Assembly (NCBI GenBank): GCA_964523395.1
Contig: CAZFXS010000001.1
Location: 1 to 64,000, forward strand
Source: JANYJZ01 sp964523395
Lineage (GTDB): Bacteria > Bacteroidota > Ignavibacteria > UBA10030 > SZUA-254
Direction of reading: 5' to 3'
DNA length: 64,000 bases
Part shown: in pieces, positions 17,701 to 26,882 of the stretch
How positions within the stretch are numbered: the first letter of the stretch is position 1
Layout of the letters: every line of letters starts with the position of its first letter
Notes under the pieces: generated by a model
What the model was told of the DNA's origin: nothing
Database searches by the model: none
The model's input: only the letters and a program-made list of their open reading frames with translations
Made by a program: the position numbers and the translations under genes

Positions 17701-19236
17701 CAGGAATTTGCCGCGCGGTATTATGAAGCCGGCGGTACAGATTCAATTGTCATCAGCGGTTCACCGTCGTTTTCGCTGTCAGCTTCAAGCATCCAGTTTG
17801 ACAGTGTCTCCGTGGGGCAGTCCAAAACCGATAGTGTCACGATAACAAACAACGGGACCTCTGCTCTGAATGTCTCCCTCGCCGCATCCTCAAACCCGAG
17901 GTTTGGCGTTACCCCGACAAGTGCAGTGATCCCGGTATCCTCTTCTCAGAAATTTATGATCACCTTTACCCCGTTGACTGACGGTTCACTAAACGCCGGC
18001 ATTACATTCACTCATAATGCTTTTGGAAGTCCTGACACTGTTTCCGTCAGCGGAATAGGAAAGGTACCGGATGGGATGATTGCAGTGGCGGTGAGTTACC
18101 TCGGCAAATGGAATATGGTGTCATTACCTGTCGATGGATCGAATTATTTGTCAGGATCTTTCATCCCGCCGCCCGTGTACGGGTTCAACGGGGGATATAG
18201 TGCTGATACTGTGATTATGAACGGTAAAGGATATTGGGTAAGGTTCCCAAAGGATACTACTCTAGTTGTGGTAGGGGGGGCTTTGAACATAGATACAATC
18301 AATGTCATTGACGGTTGGAATATGATTGGTACCATTTCGTACCCTGTACCTACTGTATCTGTCATTCCGATTGGTACAACAGTTTCATCAAATTATTTTT
18401 CATACAATGCTAATACGGGCTATGTCATTGATGATTCATTACAACCAGGGAGCGGATATTGGGTAAAAGTGAACGGTGTGGCTGGAGGGCTCATCTTATC
18501 ATCATCAGGCAATGTCCAGCCTAAAGCGGGTTTGTCAAGTACGTTTCCCAATATGAATTATGTCCGCTTTTCTGATGAAGACGGATTCAGCCAAACCCTT
18601 TATCTTGATGAAAAGCCGGCAGATGATTTCAACAGCGATTTCTACGAACTGCCTCCGCCAATGCCGCAGGGTGTCTTTGATGCGAGGTTTGTGTCGGGGA
18701 AAATGGTCGAAACCGTTGAAAATAAATTAGATAAAGCCGTTCAGTACGATATTGCCGTCCGTTCACGTTTTTCCTCTATTAAAATAGAGTGGCATATTGA
18801 CAGTCAGGAACGAAATTCTTATACTTTGAACACCGGAACTTCAACTAATACTTCCGGTCTCAGGCTGAGCGGCGACGGAGAATCGACTGTTTCTCTCGCC
18901 TCCGGAAAAAGAATATCCGTGACTGTGTCGCCGGAACAGGTTGTGCCAAAGGAAATCGCGCTGTTCCAGAATTATCCGAACCCATTCAATCCGGCAACGA
19001 CGATTTCATTCGCGTTGCCCTCGGACGCGACAGTGACCTTGAAGGTGTTTAACGTTCTGGGTGAAGTGGTCGCGACGTTGCTCGATAAATCGGAACAGTC
19101 CGGTGGTTACCATAACATCCGTTTTGACGCGTCTGATCTTTCATCAGGCATCTATTATTATCAGTTGCAGGCATCGGGTGCGGAACTTCCGTCCGCGCAA
19201 TTCAACCAGACAAGAAAACTCATTCTGATAAAATAA
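14740..19236 (+). CDS. Secreted lamin-tail/phospholipase D-family protein with T9SS sorting domain
   Basis: ATG 14740 is chosen over 14707 because GAGGTG sits six bases upstream and the signal peptide (ILFLALLFLPSLLYSQ) follows directly; 1498 residues. Order: lamin-tail domain (IIINELFNSSLSTDEWMELV), Ig-like strand region, OB-like region (LGQLVTVRAVVTV ... PYIGGYQLMPRYAADI), fibronectin-III-like segment near 560-640, then two PLD domains. HKD motif 1 is HNKFFIID (H763) followed by TSGSWNPTDPGTN. HKD motif 2 is HHKYALID (H938) followed by TGSHNWSNSAENYNDEN. Both keep H, K and D, so an active two-HKD enzyme is expected, cleaving phosphodiester bonds in DNA or phospholipid outside the cell. An ASH-like domain (FSLSASSIQFDSVSVGQSKT), module A and the NYPNPFNPATT sorting domain complete it. 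The domain company fits a secreted nuclease better than a lipase, but that is inference. Confidence 0.88.
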   Translation: MNCISRRFAKILFLALLFLPSLLYSQQIIINELFNSSLSTDEWMELVIVQDGGVDLRGWDIRDFSSSGAAQVELTFSTSALWSSVPKGTIIVIGQSGATFTEDTDPSDYLLMIKGTNGIYFSGATVFLFAGASEAVQIRDASDTHVFGVSWGAANAASIPSPKVHFTAASTSNTSTFFNGNSLAGLTSTGNWTQNSASPTRGAGNGGLNSAWITSLRGNTTGDGSGSASIDPDTTNHGVISDYNITYRRDTAFTVTDMRLILPSAFSWSHNAGDVSFTNMTATASVSGDTVYLTGLSMSADSTVITVQDITAPDTTGSYIIRFQTKASVTYANIGQSPQVVVFGIPLTIAEIKANDANGIPLKLGQLVTVRAVVTVANQFGGPSYIQDNTGGMGIFGSSFSTAVNIGDEVIVSGKVDPFNGLFEITSPILHSIASTGNDVIVPVVTCAQLFGDGVGGVEEYEGRLVRVNAVTVADTFGTPIANWTVSGAGTNYRLFDASGHVDVRVDNGVDFANTPSPQSAFDIIGVMSQFKTTSPYIGGYQLMPRYAADILANGPIIASSPVESNLTQSSFRITWTTLNNGTTRLRYGLSSAYELGVLAPDDILKTNHQVDVTGLQAATIYHVQAFSVASGDTSFAADLVVSTTSPSASTGEINVYFNKSVNQSVASGELALGNQDLVSRIVSRINSSRRSIDVCLYSLSGSGEGDIIASALVAAKNRGVKVRVVNEYDNRNSAAFTTLSSNGITVINDRYDVVWDGQGLMHNKFFIIDYRGGAAESVWVTSGSWNPTDPGTNSDRQNFMEIQDVALAGAYTAEFNEMWGSTTDTPNQSNSRFGARKTNNVPHSFVIAGIPFNLYFSPSDQTTSRIRATLGKAQTSVSAALLTMTRKDLADSIISKKNAGRKARVVLDNNTDTNNQFAYLQSNGIDVRLKGGSGLLHHKYALIDAEQTGGTPYLITGSHNWSNSAENYNDENTLIIQDQQLANLYLQEFAARYYEAGGTDSIVISGSPSFSLSASSIQFDSVSVGQSKTDSVTITNNGTSALNVSLAASSNPRFGVTPTSAVIPVSSSQKFMITFTPLTDGSLNAGITFTHNAFGSPDTVSVSGIGKVPDGMIAVAVSYLGKWNMVSLPVDGSNYLSGSFIPPPVYGFNGGYSADTVIMNGKGYWVRFPKDTTLVVVGGALNIDTINVIDGWNMIGTISYPVPTVSVIPIGTTVSSNYFSYNANTGYVIDDSLQPGSGYWVKVNGVAGGLILSSSGNVQPKAGLSSTFPNMNYVRFSDEDGFSQTLYLDEKPADDFNSDFYELPPPMPQGVFDARFVSGKMVETVENKLDKAVQYDIAVRSRFSSIKIEWHIDSQERNSYTLNTGTSTNTSGLRLSGDGESTVSLASGKRISVTVSPEQVVPKEIALFQNYPNPFNPATTISFALPSDATVTLKVFNVLGEVVATLLDKSEQSGGYHNIRFDASDLSSGIYYYQLQASGAELPSAQFNQTRKLILIK

Positions 19237-19412
19237 CTAACACAGAGGATACTGCCGCAGCATTTTGTTACTCTTTTCTTTCCTGACCGGTTTCTCCCGG
19301 GCGCTACGTACGTCCGGTACGCCGGCATTTCATTTCGGAAGGATGAGAGGCAGACTCTGTTCACTTTACAGAAAATCCAATACCACCACACTCTTTTATG
19401 GAGACGGTTACC

Positions 19413-22400
19413 ATGAACTCTTCCTCCCGCTTTTTCATGATGTTGCTTTGCACGCTGGTCGCGTTGTTTGCGCATGCGGATAGCGTATTCGCGCAGGCGC
19501 CCGCAAATGACGAGTGTTCCGGCGCGTTTGTTGTCTCTGGCGTTCCCTATTCCAACTCTCAAAATACCAGGCTGGCAACACCGAATGCCACGGACCCTAT
19601 TTTGCTCTGCGCGGATAGCGGAAAGGGAAAAAGTGTCTGGTATACGTACACGGCAGATTCAACACGAGTGCTCGAATTTACAACAGCCCTGAGTACACCT
19701 GCCGATTACGACATAGCGATGGGATTGTTCACCGGTTCTTGTGGCGCGTTGGTGCAGGTGGATTGTAACGATGATATCAATTCCGGGTCTCTCCGTCAGT
19801 CGGTTATCTACTATGAGGTGCAGTCCGGAGTTACCTACTACATTCATATTGCCGAATGGAAGGGTGGCGGCCCCAGCGGCGGAGTTCCCACCGGCGGTGA
19901 TCTTGTGTTTGAAGTGAAGAGTTCTCCTCCGTTTCCGCCAATCGTGCGTGGTCCGAAGTTTGGCTCTGTCCCCAGCGGCGCGACGTTTAACACTGGACCG
20001 TTGGGAATCATTGTAATGGGTGAATCCGACGGAGAGGAACATGAGAATGAAGAAGTTGAAGAAAACAGGGTTGAACGGCCACTGCTTCCCACACCTCTCG
20101 ATGTCATGCCTCCGAAAGGACCGGAGGGTTCGAACTACAAGGATTTGAGATCAATATCTTCGAGTCCATTGCCCCCGTCCAAGCCGGTTATTCTGAAAAA
20201 TTTCGAGGGCTTCGATAACGGAGGATTGCCTCCCGATCCCATTCTCGCTGTTGGCCCGAATCATGTAATAGCAGTTCAAAATACCACACTTCGGATTTGG
20301 GATAAGGATGGTGGGTTACTGAAGAGTATTTCGGGTGACACATGGTTTGCGAACGTCACCTCAAACTATGCAGGTGACCCCCAGGTACTCTATGATCAGT
20401 TCTCTCAACGTTGGATAACGTTGGGTTTTACAGGCAGTACGCCGAATCATCTTCTGATTTCTGTATCCGATGATAATGACCCCATCGGTACATGGTATAA
20501 TTGGTCGCTCCCGGAAATGTTGGGAGATTCCGTAACTGGAGCATTCGCGGATTATCCTCAGATGGGGTACGATGAAAACGCGATCTACATAACGACACGT
20601 GAATTTGGAACCGGGTTCTTCTATTCGAGAGTGCGCATCATTCCAAGGGCTGATTTATACGCCAATACAGGCGGCGCTGTGACCTGGTCAGATTTCTGGG
20701 ATTTCCGGGAACCGGATCATCCGTTCGCGGTATTGGATGGCATCCGCCCATCAGCAATGTTTACCCCTGCGGGTGTACACTTTCTCGTCAATGCTTCGCC
20801 ATATTCGCTGGGAACATTTTTTACGGTATGGACGATCCATGATCCCATTGGCACTCCGTCAATTACCGGGGCAAATATTCCAGTTGTATTGTACCAATCA
20901 GTACCACAGGCATTTGCCAGCCAGCCCGGTCCAGCCGGGAATCTTATTGAGGTTGGCACAAGCGCAATCCGTCATAAAGCTGTCTATCGCGATAGTTCTC
21001 TCTGGATGGTACATCCGATCCGCAGCGGAACCGATAACGCTTTTTCGGCGCTTCATTATGTTAGGGTAAATCCGTTTACGAACACGAACCTGGAGGATGT
21101 TGCCGCAGGGCAGGAGGGGTACTGGCATTACTATCCCGCTCTGATGGTCGACGCGGATAAGAATGTAATTATAACATGCACCCGATCGGGATTAACAGAA
21201 TATCCCAGTGCCTACGTTGCTGGACACAAGGATTCTGATCCCCCCGGTTTATCAGAAGATGTGCTTTTGAAAAGTGGATCGGGACAGTGGGATCCGTTTG
21301 TCCTGGGGTCACGAAACCGGTGGGGCGACTATATGGGAATCGGGCTCGATCCCGTGGATACTGCTGCCATCTGGGTCCACACGCAGTACACCTCGGGAAC
21401 TGACGCTTACAAGACCGTAGTTGCCATGACAAAAATGGCGCCCGTACCGGGAAAGTATATTTTTGTCGATGAGAATTCCTTGACGTTTGATGAAGTCGAA
21501 CTCGGATTGACAGGTGATACGCTTTCGTTTACCGTCACGAATAATGGCACCGATTCTCTCACGATCTCGGCGATCGATCTTCCGGATTCACACTTTGTTC
21601 TTCTTAATCCTCCAACCCTGCCGTTAAAAGTTGGGACGTTTGAAGTCGTGAATTTTGATATTGTTGCCTTTCCCGAAGCAGAGGGTCCGGTAAGTGCCTC
21701 TATTTTGTTGACCTCCGATGATGCGCTCAGTTCCACCAGTACCGTAGAGCTCTTTGGAGAAGGGTTTGTTATCAACGCCGCGCAGCCGGGCGTGCTGTAT
21801 GCTTCATCCGGAACAACAGATGGCGGCAAACTTCGAACAGTCGATCCCTCTTCGGCAGCCACCTCCTCCGTGGGACCGTCAGATTATACCCAGCTGATTA
21901 ACGTCCGTGTCAACCCGGCAACCAACGAACTCATCGGAATAGCCACGACCTCTCCGACAACCGCCGCGGTGTATGACCTGGTGCGGGTGAACAGCGCCCA
22001 GGGCGACGCTCATCCGGTTTCCTCAATCGCTGTTTCTCTTCTGAAGGGAATGGCATTCAGGGGAGACACGCTGTATGTAGCAAGAATTAATGGCACGCTC
22101 TACAGGGTAAATATTGCGACAGGCGCCGCAACGCTGGTCGCTTCGACCGGTCTCCAGATTTCAGGAATTGATTTCCATCCCGTGACAGGCGAACTCTGGG
22201 CGTCTATCAGGGGCGGCACAAATCCGGACCGCATCTATAAAATTAGTCTTCCCTCCGGTGTTCCAACCCTTGTTGGGGCGACCGGATTTGGGGTGCAGAC
22301 GGTAGATATTATGTTTGATGCTAATGCCAATCTCTTTGGATTAATTGGCACAGGCAACACGACGAACAATCTCATCCTGATTGATACATCAACAGGAGTT

Positions 22401-23621
22401 GCCGGCCTGATCGGTTCAATGGGTATCGTGACAGGTCAGGGGCTAGCTACAAAGCCGGGAACAGGATTTAATGCAGCACTCTACAGCCTTGCACCTCGCT
22501 GGAATATGGTCTCCGTGCCATTTGTTGTCCCCGACTACCGCAAGACCATGATCTTTCCCACAGCCGCCTCACACGCGTATGAGTATGCCGTAGGATATCT
22601 GAAACGCGATACACTTGACAACAATGCGGGGTACTGGTTGAAATTTGCAAGTCAGTCGTACCGTGGCCTCCTGGGAGATCCGATTCCAAATGATACGATG
22701 CCCGTCCACGCAAAATGGAATATGATCGGTTCACGGTCAGAAGAAGTGCCCGTCGGCATGATTGCATCCAATCCGCCGGGAAATATTCTGACGAGTTATT
22801 TCGAATACGGTGACAGCGGCTACGACATCGCTACTTCGGTAAAACCGGGGGTCGGGTACTGGGTAAAAGCCGCGGCTGATGGTCAGATTGTTTTTAACAC
22901 TCTTGCGGCTTTCAGTAAAGTTCCCAAACCTTCAGATATCAGGGAATATCTCTCTTCGTTTAATTCGATCCTGTTCTCCGATGAGACAGGGCTCGGGCAG
23001 AGGCTGTTCATAGGAAAAGAGAAGGAAACAGCGATTGACCGGGAGCAGTTCTATCTCCCGCCTGCGCCGCCACAGGGGGTCTTCAGCGCGCGGTTCGCAT
23101 CACAGCAAATGCTGGAAATGATTCCGGCCGGCATCAAAGAGGCGGTGGACGTTCCTGTAACTGTTTCTTCCGTGACCTCGCCCATGAAAGTGAAGTGGGA
23201 TATGAACACTGACCCCTCGCTCAAGTATACCCTTGTGGTAACATCAAAGGGGTCTCCGGCTGTATCGACGTATGCTATGGATGGCGCTGGCGAAATTGTG
23301 TTGCTCCAGCCTTCCATTAATGGCGTTGTTGTCCGTGCGTCAATGCATACAGTGCCTTCACAATTCGTTCTTCACCAGAATTATCCCAATCCGTTTAACC
23401 CGCAGACCATGATCCGGTACGAATTGCCGGTGGATGAGCTTGTCACTCTGCGTGTCTATGATATTCTCGGAAGGGAAGTGGCGACACTTGTGAATCAGAG
23501 ACAGGAAGCGGGGTATTACTCCATTCCGTTTTCGGCGGAACAGCTTTCAAGTGGCGCCTATTTCTATCAGTTGACGGCCGGTGCGTTCTCTCAAATTCAA
23601 AAAATGATGCTCATTCGGTAA
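19413..23621 (+). CDS. Large T9SS cargo protein: CUB/PPC-like, propeller-like, ASH-like regions and module A
   Basis: ATG 19413 follows GGAG (19400-19403) and starts the signal peptide MNSSSRFFMMLLCTLVALFA ending VFAQ; 1402 residues. Residues ~30-175 (NDECSGAFVVSGVPYSNSQN, KSVWYTYTA, YDIAMGLFTGSCGALVQVDC) resemble the pre-peptidase/CUB-like beta-sandwich common in secreted proteins. Residues ~265-680 are an uncharacterised region starting NFEGFDNGGLPPDPILAVGP that looks propeller-like. An ASH-like domain follows (LTFDEVELGLTGDTLSFTVT). Next is a DUF4394-like repeat region (LYASSGTTDGGKLRTVDPSS). Then come module A (RWNMVSVPF ... GYWLKF ... KWNMIGSR ... GYWVKA) and the NYPNPFNPQTMIRYEL sorting domain. 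No catalytic residues were recognised. Short gaps of 25, 71 and 25 bases to the next three genes suggest a four-gene transcription unit from 19413 to 31653. Confidence 0.85.
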   Translation: MNSSSRFFMMLLCTLVALFAHADSVFAQAPANDECSGAFVVSGVPYSNSQNTRLATPNATDPILLCADSGKGKSVWYTYTADSTRVLEFTTALSTPADYDIAMGLFTGSCGALVQVDCNDDINSGSLRQSVIYYEVQSGVTYYIHIAEWKGGGPSGGVPTGGDLVFEVKSSPPFPPIVRGPKFGSVPSGATFNTGPLGIIVMGESDGEEHENEEVEENRVERPLLPTPLDVMPPKGPEGSNYKDLRSISSSPLPPSKPVILKNFEGFDNGGLPPDPILAVGPNHVIAVQNTTLRIWDKDGGLLKSISGDTWFANVTSNYAGDPQVLYDQFSQRWITLGFTGSTPNHLLISVSDDNDPIGTWYNWSLPEMLGDSVTGAFADYPQMGYDENAIYITTREFGTGFFYSRVRIIPRADLYANTGGAVTWSDFWDFREPDHPFAVLDGIRPSAMFTPAGVHFLVNASPYSLGTFFTVWTIHDPIGTPSITGANIPVVLYQSVPQAFASQPGPAGNLIEVGTSAIRHKAVYRDSSLWMVHPIRSGTDNAFSALHYVRVNPFTNTNLEDVAAGQEGYWHYYPALMVDADKNVIITCTRSGLTEYPSAYVAGHKDSDPPGLSEDVLLKSGSGQWDPFVLGSRNRWGDYMGIGLDPVDTAAIWVHTQYTSGTDAYKTVVAMTKMAPVPGKYIFVDENSLTFDEVELGLTGDTLSFTVTNNGTDSLTISAIDLPDSHFVLLNPPTLPLKVGTFEVVNFDIVAFPEAEGPVSASILLTSDDALSSTSTVELFGEGFVINAAQPGVLYASSGTTDGGKLRTVDPSSAATSSVGPSDYTQLINVRVNPATNELIGIATTSPTTAAVYDLVRVNSAQGDAHPVSSIAVSLLKGMAFRGDTLYVARINGTLYRVNIATGAATLVASTGLQISGIDFHPVTGELWASIRGGTNPDRIYKISLPSGVPTLVGATGFGVQTVDIMFDANANLFGLIGTGNTTNNLILIDTSTGVAGLIGSMGIVTGQGLATKPGTGFNAALYSLAPRWNMVSVPFVVPDYRKTMIFPTAASHAYEYAVGYLKRDTLDNNAGYWLKFASQSYRGLLGDPIPNDTMPVHAKWNMIGSRSEEVPVGMIASNPPGNILTSYFEYGDSGYDIATSVKPGVGYWVKAAADGQIVFNTLAAFSKVPKPSDIREYLSSFNSILFSDETGLGQRLFIGKEKETAIDREQFYLPPAPPQGVFSARFASQQMLEMIPAGIKEAVDVPVTVSSVTSPMKVKWDMNTDPSLKYTLVVTSKGSPAVSTYAMDGAGEIVLLQPSINGVVVRASMHTVPSQFVLHQNYPNPFNPQTMIRYELPVDELVTLRVYDILGREVATLVNQRQEAGYYSIPFSAEQLSSGAYFYQLTAGAFSQIQKMMLIR

Positions 23622-23646
23622 GGGGCAGTAACTCAGCAAGTACTTC

Positions 23647-26600
23647 ATGAAAAAAATTCTCTTTGTGGTACTCCTGGCGCTGGAAGCGGCAGTGGGGCAG
23701 ACATGGGTGCAAAAGGTTGCTGGCAACGGGTTGGGAAATCCTCTTGCGTTTAACCCGCTGAACCACGATATCCTGTATGGCGCCGCAGGAACAAACCGCA
23801 TTTATATCAGCCGGAACCAGGGATATACATGGCAGACGTTTGCAAACCTGGTAACTGGTGGAGGCGTTGTAAAATCTATCAATCTCAATCCTTCTGATAC
23901 GCTCGAATTTGTTGTCGGTATGGAAACCGCCGGCGGATCGTATGATTACATCAGCAAATCGACCGACGGCGGCCTGTCCTGGACCACAGTATGGAGCGGC
24001 ACATTTTCCTATTACGGACAACCGGTCGAGTTCGATGCCTCCCATCCCGATACAATGTTTACAATGGGAGCCGATACTATTTGGATGAGTACAGACTTTG
24101 GCGACACATGGGACACCACCGCCGTCGTTTCAGGGTTTAATACGTGGTGCGACGCCGAACTCCGGCCCGACAGCGCGAACATCATGTACATTGGAGATAA
24201 CACGAGCGGCATCTGGAAAACGACCGACTACGGCGCCTCATGGAAAAAAGTGTATAATACATCGGGAGAAATTCCCAGCATCGCTGTTGATCCGTTTAAT
24301 CCGCTGATCGGGTATGCTTCAAAATACAGCGGCAGCGCGGGCCTTCTGAAAACAACCAACGGAGGTGAAACCTGGCTGACGCTTCCTGTTCCTTCAGGTA
24401 ACAGGGATACTTGGTGGGTCACCTGTTCGCCGTTGTATCCGGGATGGGTCTATTACGGAACATATACCGGCGATACCTCGGTGCTTGGCGTTTATCTCTC
24501 CCGGAATTATGGCTCGACATGGGAGCGGCTCGTTACGGGACTCAAACCATCCGGTATATTAAACTATGGCCTTCTTGCCCTCGACTCTCTCACTGTTGTG
24601 GCCTTGCAGGGGAATGGTATCTACAAGCTTCAGTATCCCTCATCGGTTCAACTGCATCAGCCGAATGGCGGCAATTATTTTCAGACTGGTTCGCAACACG
24701 TTATTACATGGGCAAGCTCATACCTTACCTTCCTGAAGCTGGAATATTCCACCGACAACGGTGCGAGCTGGAATATCATCGCAGACAGTATTTCCTCCTC
24801 TGATACATCGTACACATGGACTATTCCTTCCGTTCTTTCAAACTCATGCCGTGTACGGGTGTCGGACCGTCAGTTCAGCGGTGTGTCCGATATGAGCGAC
24901 GCATCTTTTGTTATGACCAACGCGCTCATCGATATTACCTCCCCGGAACCGGGAGAAGTCTGGGACGTCGGGGCCACAAAAAATATTGATTGGACTTCAG
25001 GCGGTGTTGCAAATGTGCGGATTGACTATTCGATTGACAGCGGCTCGACATGGCTGCTTGTCACTGTTGCTCCGGCAGCGCAGGGTTCGCTTGCCTGGAT
25101 TGTGCCGAATACACCTTCCGCGCTTTGCAGGATCAGGCTGACTGATACGAATGATTCATTGATCTATGCCTTCAGCGATTCACTGTTTACGATCAGATAC
25201 ACGACGGAATTCCACGGTGTACTCCATGTTATGGATAATGGATCCGAAAGCGATACGCTCGACTTTGGAACAATCAGTGGCGCGACGGACGGGATAGATA
25301 TCAGTCTCGGCGAAGAGGAACTGCCGCCATTGTCCCCCCCCGGCTCATTTGATACACGATGGCTAATATCCGGGTCAAACGGCTCGGATGCCGATTTTCG
25401 GGATACGCTAGGTATCGGACATGAGCACAACGAGTTTGTACTTTTTATTCAGCCCGGTGGAGGCGGTTACCCGATGACTATTTCCTGGAATCCAGATAGC
25501 CTGAGCGGCGGGTCATTTATTTTGTTGGATAACTTGACCGGCGGTACTATCTATAGTGTCGACATGAGAAAAGACAGTACGCTTATTGTTTCAAATCCGT
25601 CGGTAAACACACTCTCCATTCTTGAATGTACAAGTGTTGAAGTTCCTATTGAAGGAGACGGCAACTGGGAACTGGTATCACTGCCGGTTGCAACCGGTGA
25701 CAGAAGGAAAAGTTCCGTGTTCCCTTACAGTACATCGAATGCGTTTTCGTTTGCTTCGGGCTATCTTCAGAAAGATACACTCGAATATGGAAAAGGATAC
25801 TGGATAAAGACACAGCAGAACCTTATCACAGGTTGTGCGATTACCTCTGACACAATTCCTGTCACGGCATCGTGGAATATTATCGGTTCGCTTTCAACAC
25901 CCGTAGCGGTTTCTTCCATTGTTTCTGTTCCGGAGAGCATCATCACATCGAGTGTTTTTGGATATGATCATCAGACAGGATACACGGTTGCAGATTCAAT
26001 TATTCCGGGGAAAGGCTATTGGGTGAAAACCAATACTCCCGGTACGCTTGTGCTTTCTGCCCTGGGGACAGTCTCCAAACAAACTCCGGCTGATGAGGGG
26101 ATGCATCTTCACTCCCTCTGCATAGGGGATGGAATGGGCCGTAGTCAGCAATTGTATATTGGTGCCGGTTCGGAAAAAGGGAGGTTTGACGGTGAGATGC
26201 CCCCGATACCCCCATCCGGCGCGTATGATGCGCGGTTTGGAACATCGAAATTCGTTCAATTTCATCCTGAAAACTTTGAAAACGAACTGATTTACCCGAT
26301 TTCCGTTCAATCTTCTTCCGATAAAATAATTTTTTCGTGGAATGTAGAAAATGAAGAAAAATTCACTTATATTTTGGTGGAGAATTCAGGAACTCAAGAG
26401 GTCTCTCTAACCCGCTTATCATCAAGCGGCAGCCGCAGTTTCGCGCGACACAAACATTCGACGTTTGCAATAAAAGTTCAGCATGCTTCCGGAGTAAGGG
26501 AGTTTCCCCGCGCATTCGCGATGGGAAATTTGTATCCGAATCCGTTTAACCCTTCAACGAGATTCTCTTACTCGTTGCCGGCAGAATCATATGTGCGTGT

Positions 26601-26811
26601 TATTGTTTATTCTGTCCTTGGGGAGGAAGTGGGTGAACTTGTCAACGGAATTATCCCTGCGGGCGCGCATCTGCAGGAGTGGAATGGCCGTCGTGCAAAC
26701 GGCACACAGGTCAGTTCCGGGTTGTATGTTGTGCGGCTGTCCGCGCGTTCTCTTTCACATGGTGCAGGCGGAGAGTTTTCCGCGGTTCAAAAAGTCTTGT
26801 TTATCAAATAG
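23647..26811 (+). CDS. T9SS cargo protein with BNR/sortilin-like repeats and Kre9-like Ig domains
   Basis: The ATG lies 25 bases after the previous stop and opens a short signal peptide (MKKILFVVLLALEAAVGQ); 1054 residues. The first ~330 residues carry sortilin/BNR-type repeats (ISRNQGYTWQ, STDGGLSWTT, STDFGDTWDT, TTDYGASWKK, TTNGGETWLT, SRNYGSTWER). Two Ser/Thr-rich Ig-like domains of the Kre9/KNH1 kind follow (PNGGNYFQTGSQHVITW ... STDNGASWNII, and PEPGEVWDVGATKNIDW ... SIDSGSTWLLV). A LPPLSPPGSFDTRW segment then precedes module A (NWELVSLPVA ... GYWIKT ... SWNIIGSL ... GYWVKT ... PPIPPSGAYDARF). The tail LYPNPFNPSTRFSYSLP is the sorting domain. Glycan or surface binding is plausible from the repeats but not demonstrated. 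A run of eight C (25334-25341) lies inside the frame and is a possible slippage site. Confidence 0.85.
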   Translation: MKKILFVVLLALEAAVGQTWVQKVAGNGLGNPLAFNPLNHDILYGAAGTNRIYISRNQGYTWQTFANLVTGGGVVKSINLNPSDTLEFVVGMETAGGSYDYISKSTDGGLSWTTVWSGTFSYYGQPVEFDASHPDTMFTMGADTIWMSTDFGDTWDTTAVVSGFNTWCDAELRPDSANIMYIGDNTSGIWKTTDYGASWKKVYNTSGEIPSIAVDPFNPLIGYASKYSGSAGLLKTTNGGETWLTLPVPSGNRDTWWVTCSPLYPGWVYYGTYTGDTSVLGVYLSRNYGSTWERLVTGLKPSGILNYGLLALDSLTVVALQGNGIYKLQYPSSVQLHQPNGGNYFQTGSQHVITWASSYLTFLKLEYSTDNGASWNIIADSISSSDTSYTWTIPSVLSNSCRVRVSDRQFSGVSDMSDASFVMTNALIDITSPEPGEVWDVGATKNIDWTSGGVANVRIDYSIDSGSTWLLVTVAPAAQGSLAWIVPNTPSALCRIRLTDTNDSLIYAFSDSLFTIRYTTEFHGVLHVMDNGSESDTLDFGTISGATDGIDISLGEEELPPLSPPGSFDTRWLISGSNGSDADFRDTLGIGHEHNEFVLFIQPGGGGYPMTISWNPDSLSGGSFILLDNLTGGTIYSVDMRKDSTLIVSNPSVNTLSILECTSVEVPIEGDGNWELVSLPVATGDRRKSSVFPYSTSNAFSFASGYLQKDTLEYGKGYWIKTQQNLITGCAITSDTIPVTASWNIIGSLSTPVAVSSIVSVPESIITSSVFGYDHQTGYTVADSIIPGKGYWVKTNTPGTLVLSALGTVSKQTPADEGMHLHSLCIGDGMGRSQQLYIGAGSEKGRFDGEMPPIPPSGAYDARFGTSKFVQFHPENFENELIYPISVQSSSDKIIFSWNVENEEKFTYILVENSGTQEVSLTRLSSSGSRSFARHKHSTFAIKVQHASGVREFPRAFAMGNLYPNPFNPSTRFSYSLPAESYVRVIVYSVLGEEVGELVNGIIPAGAHLQEWNGRRANGTQVSSGLYVVRLSARSLSHGAGGEFSAVQKVLFIK

Positions 26812-26882
26812 CGTCCAGCGTATTCTGTCTCAATGAAGGTCACGGGAAGTGATCATTTCACGCGAATTATTTAGGTATTGAA

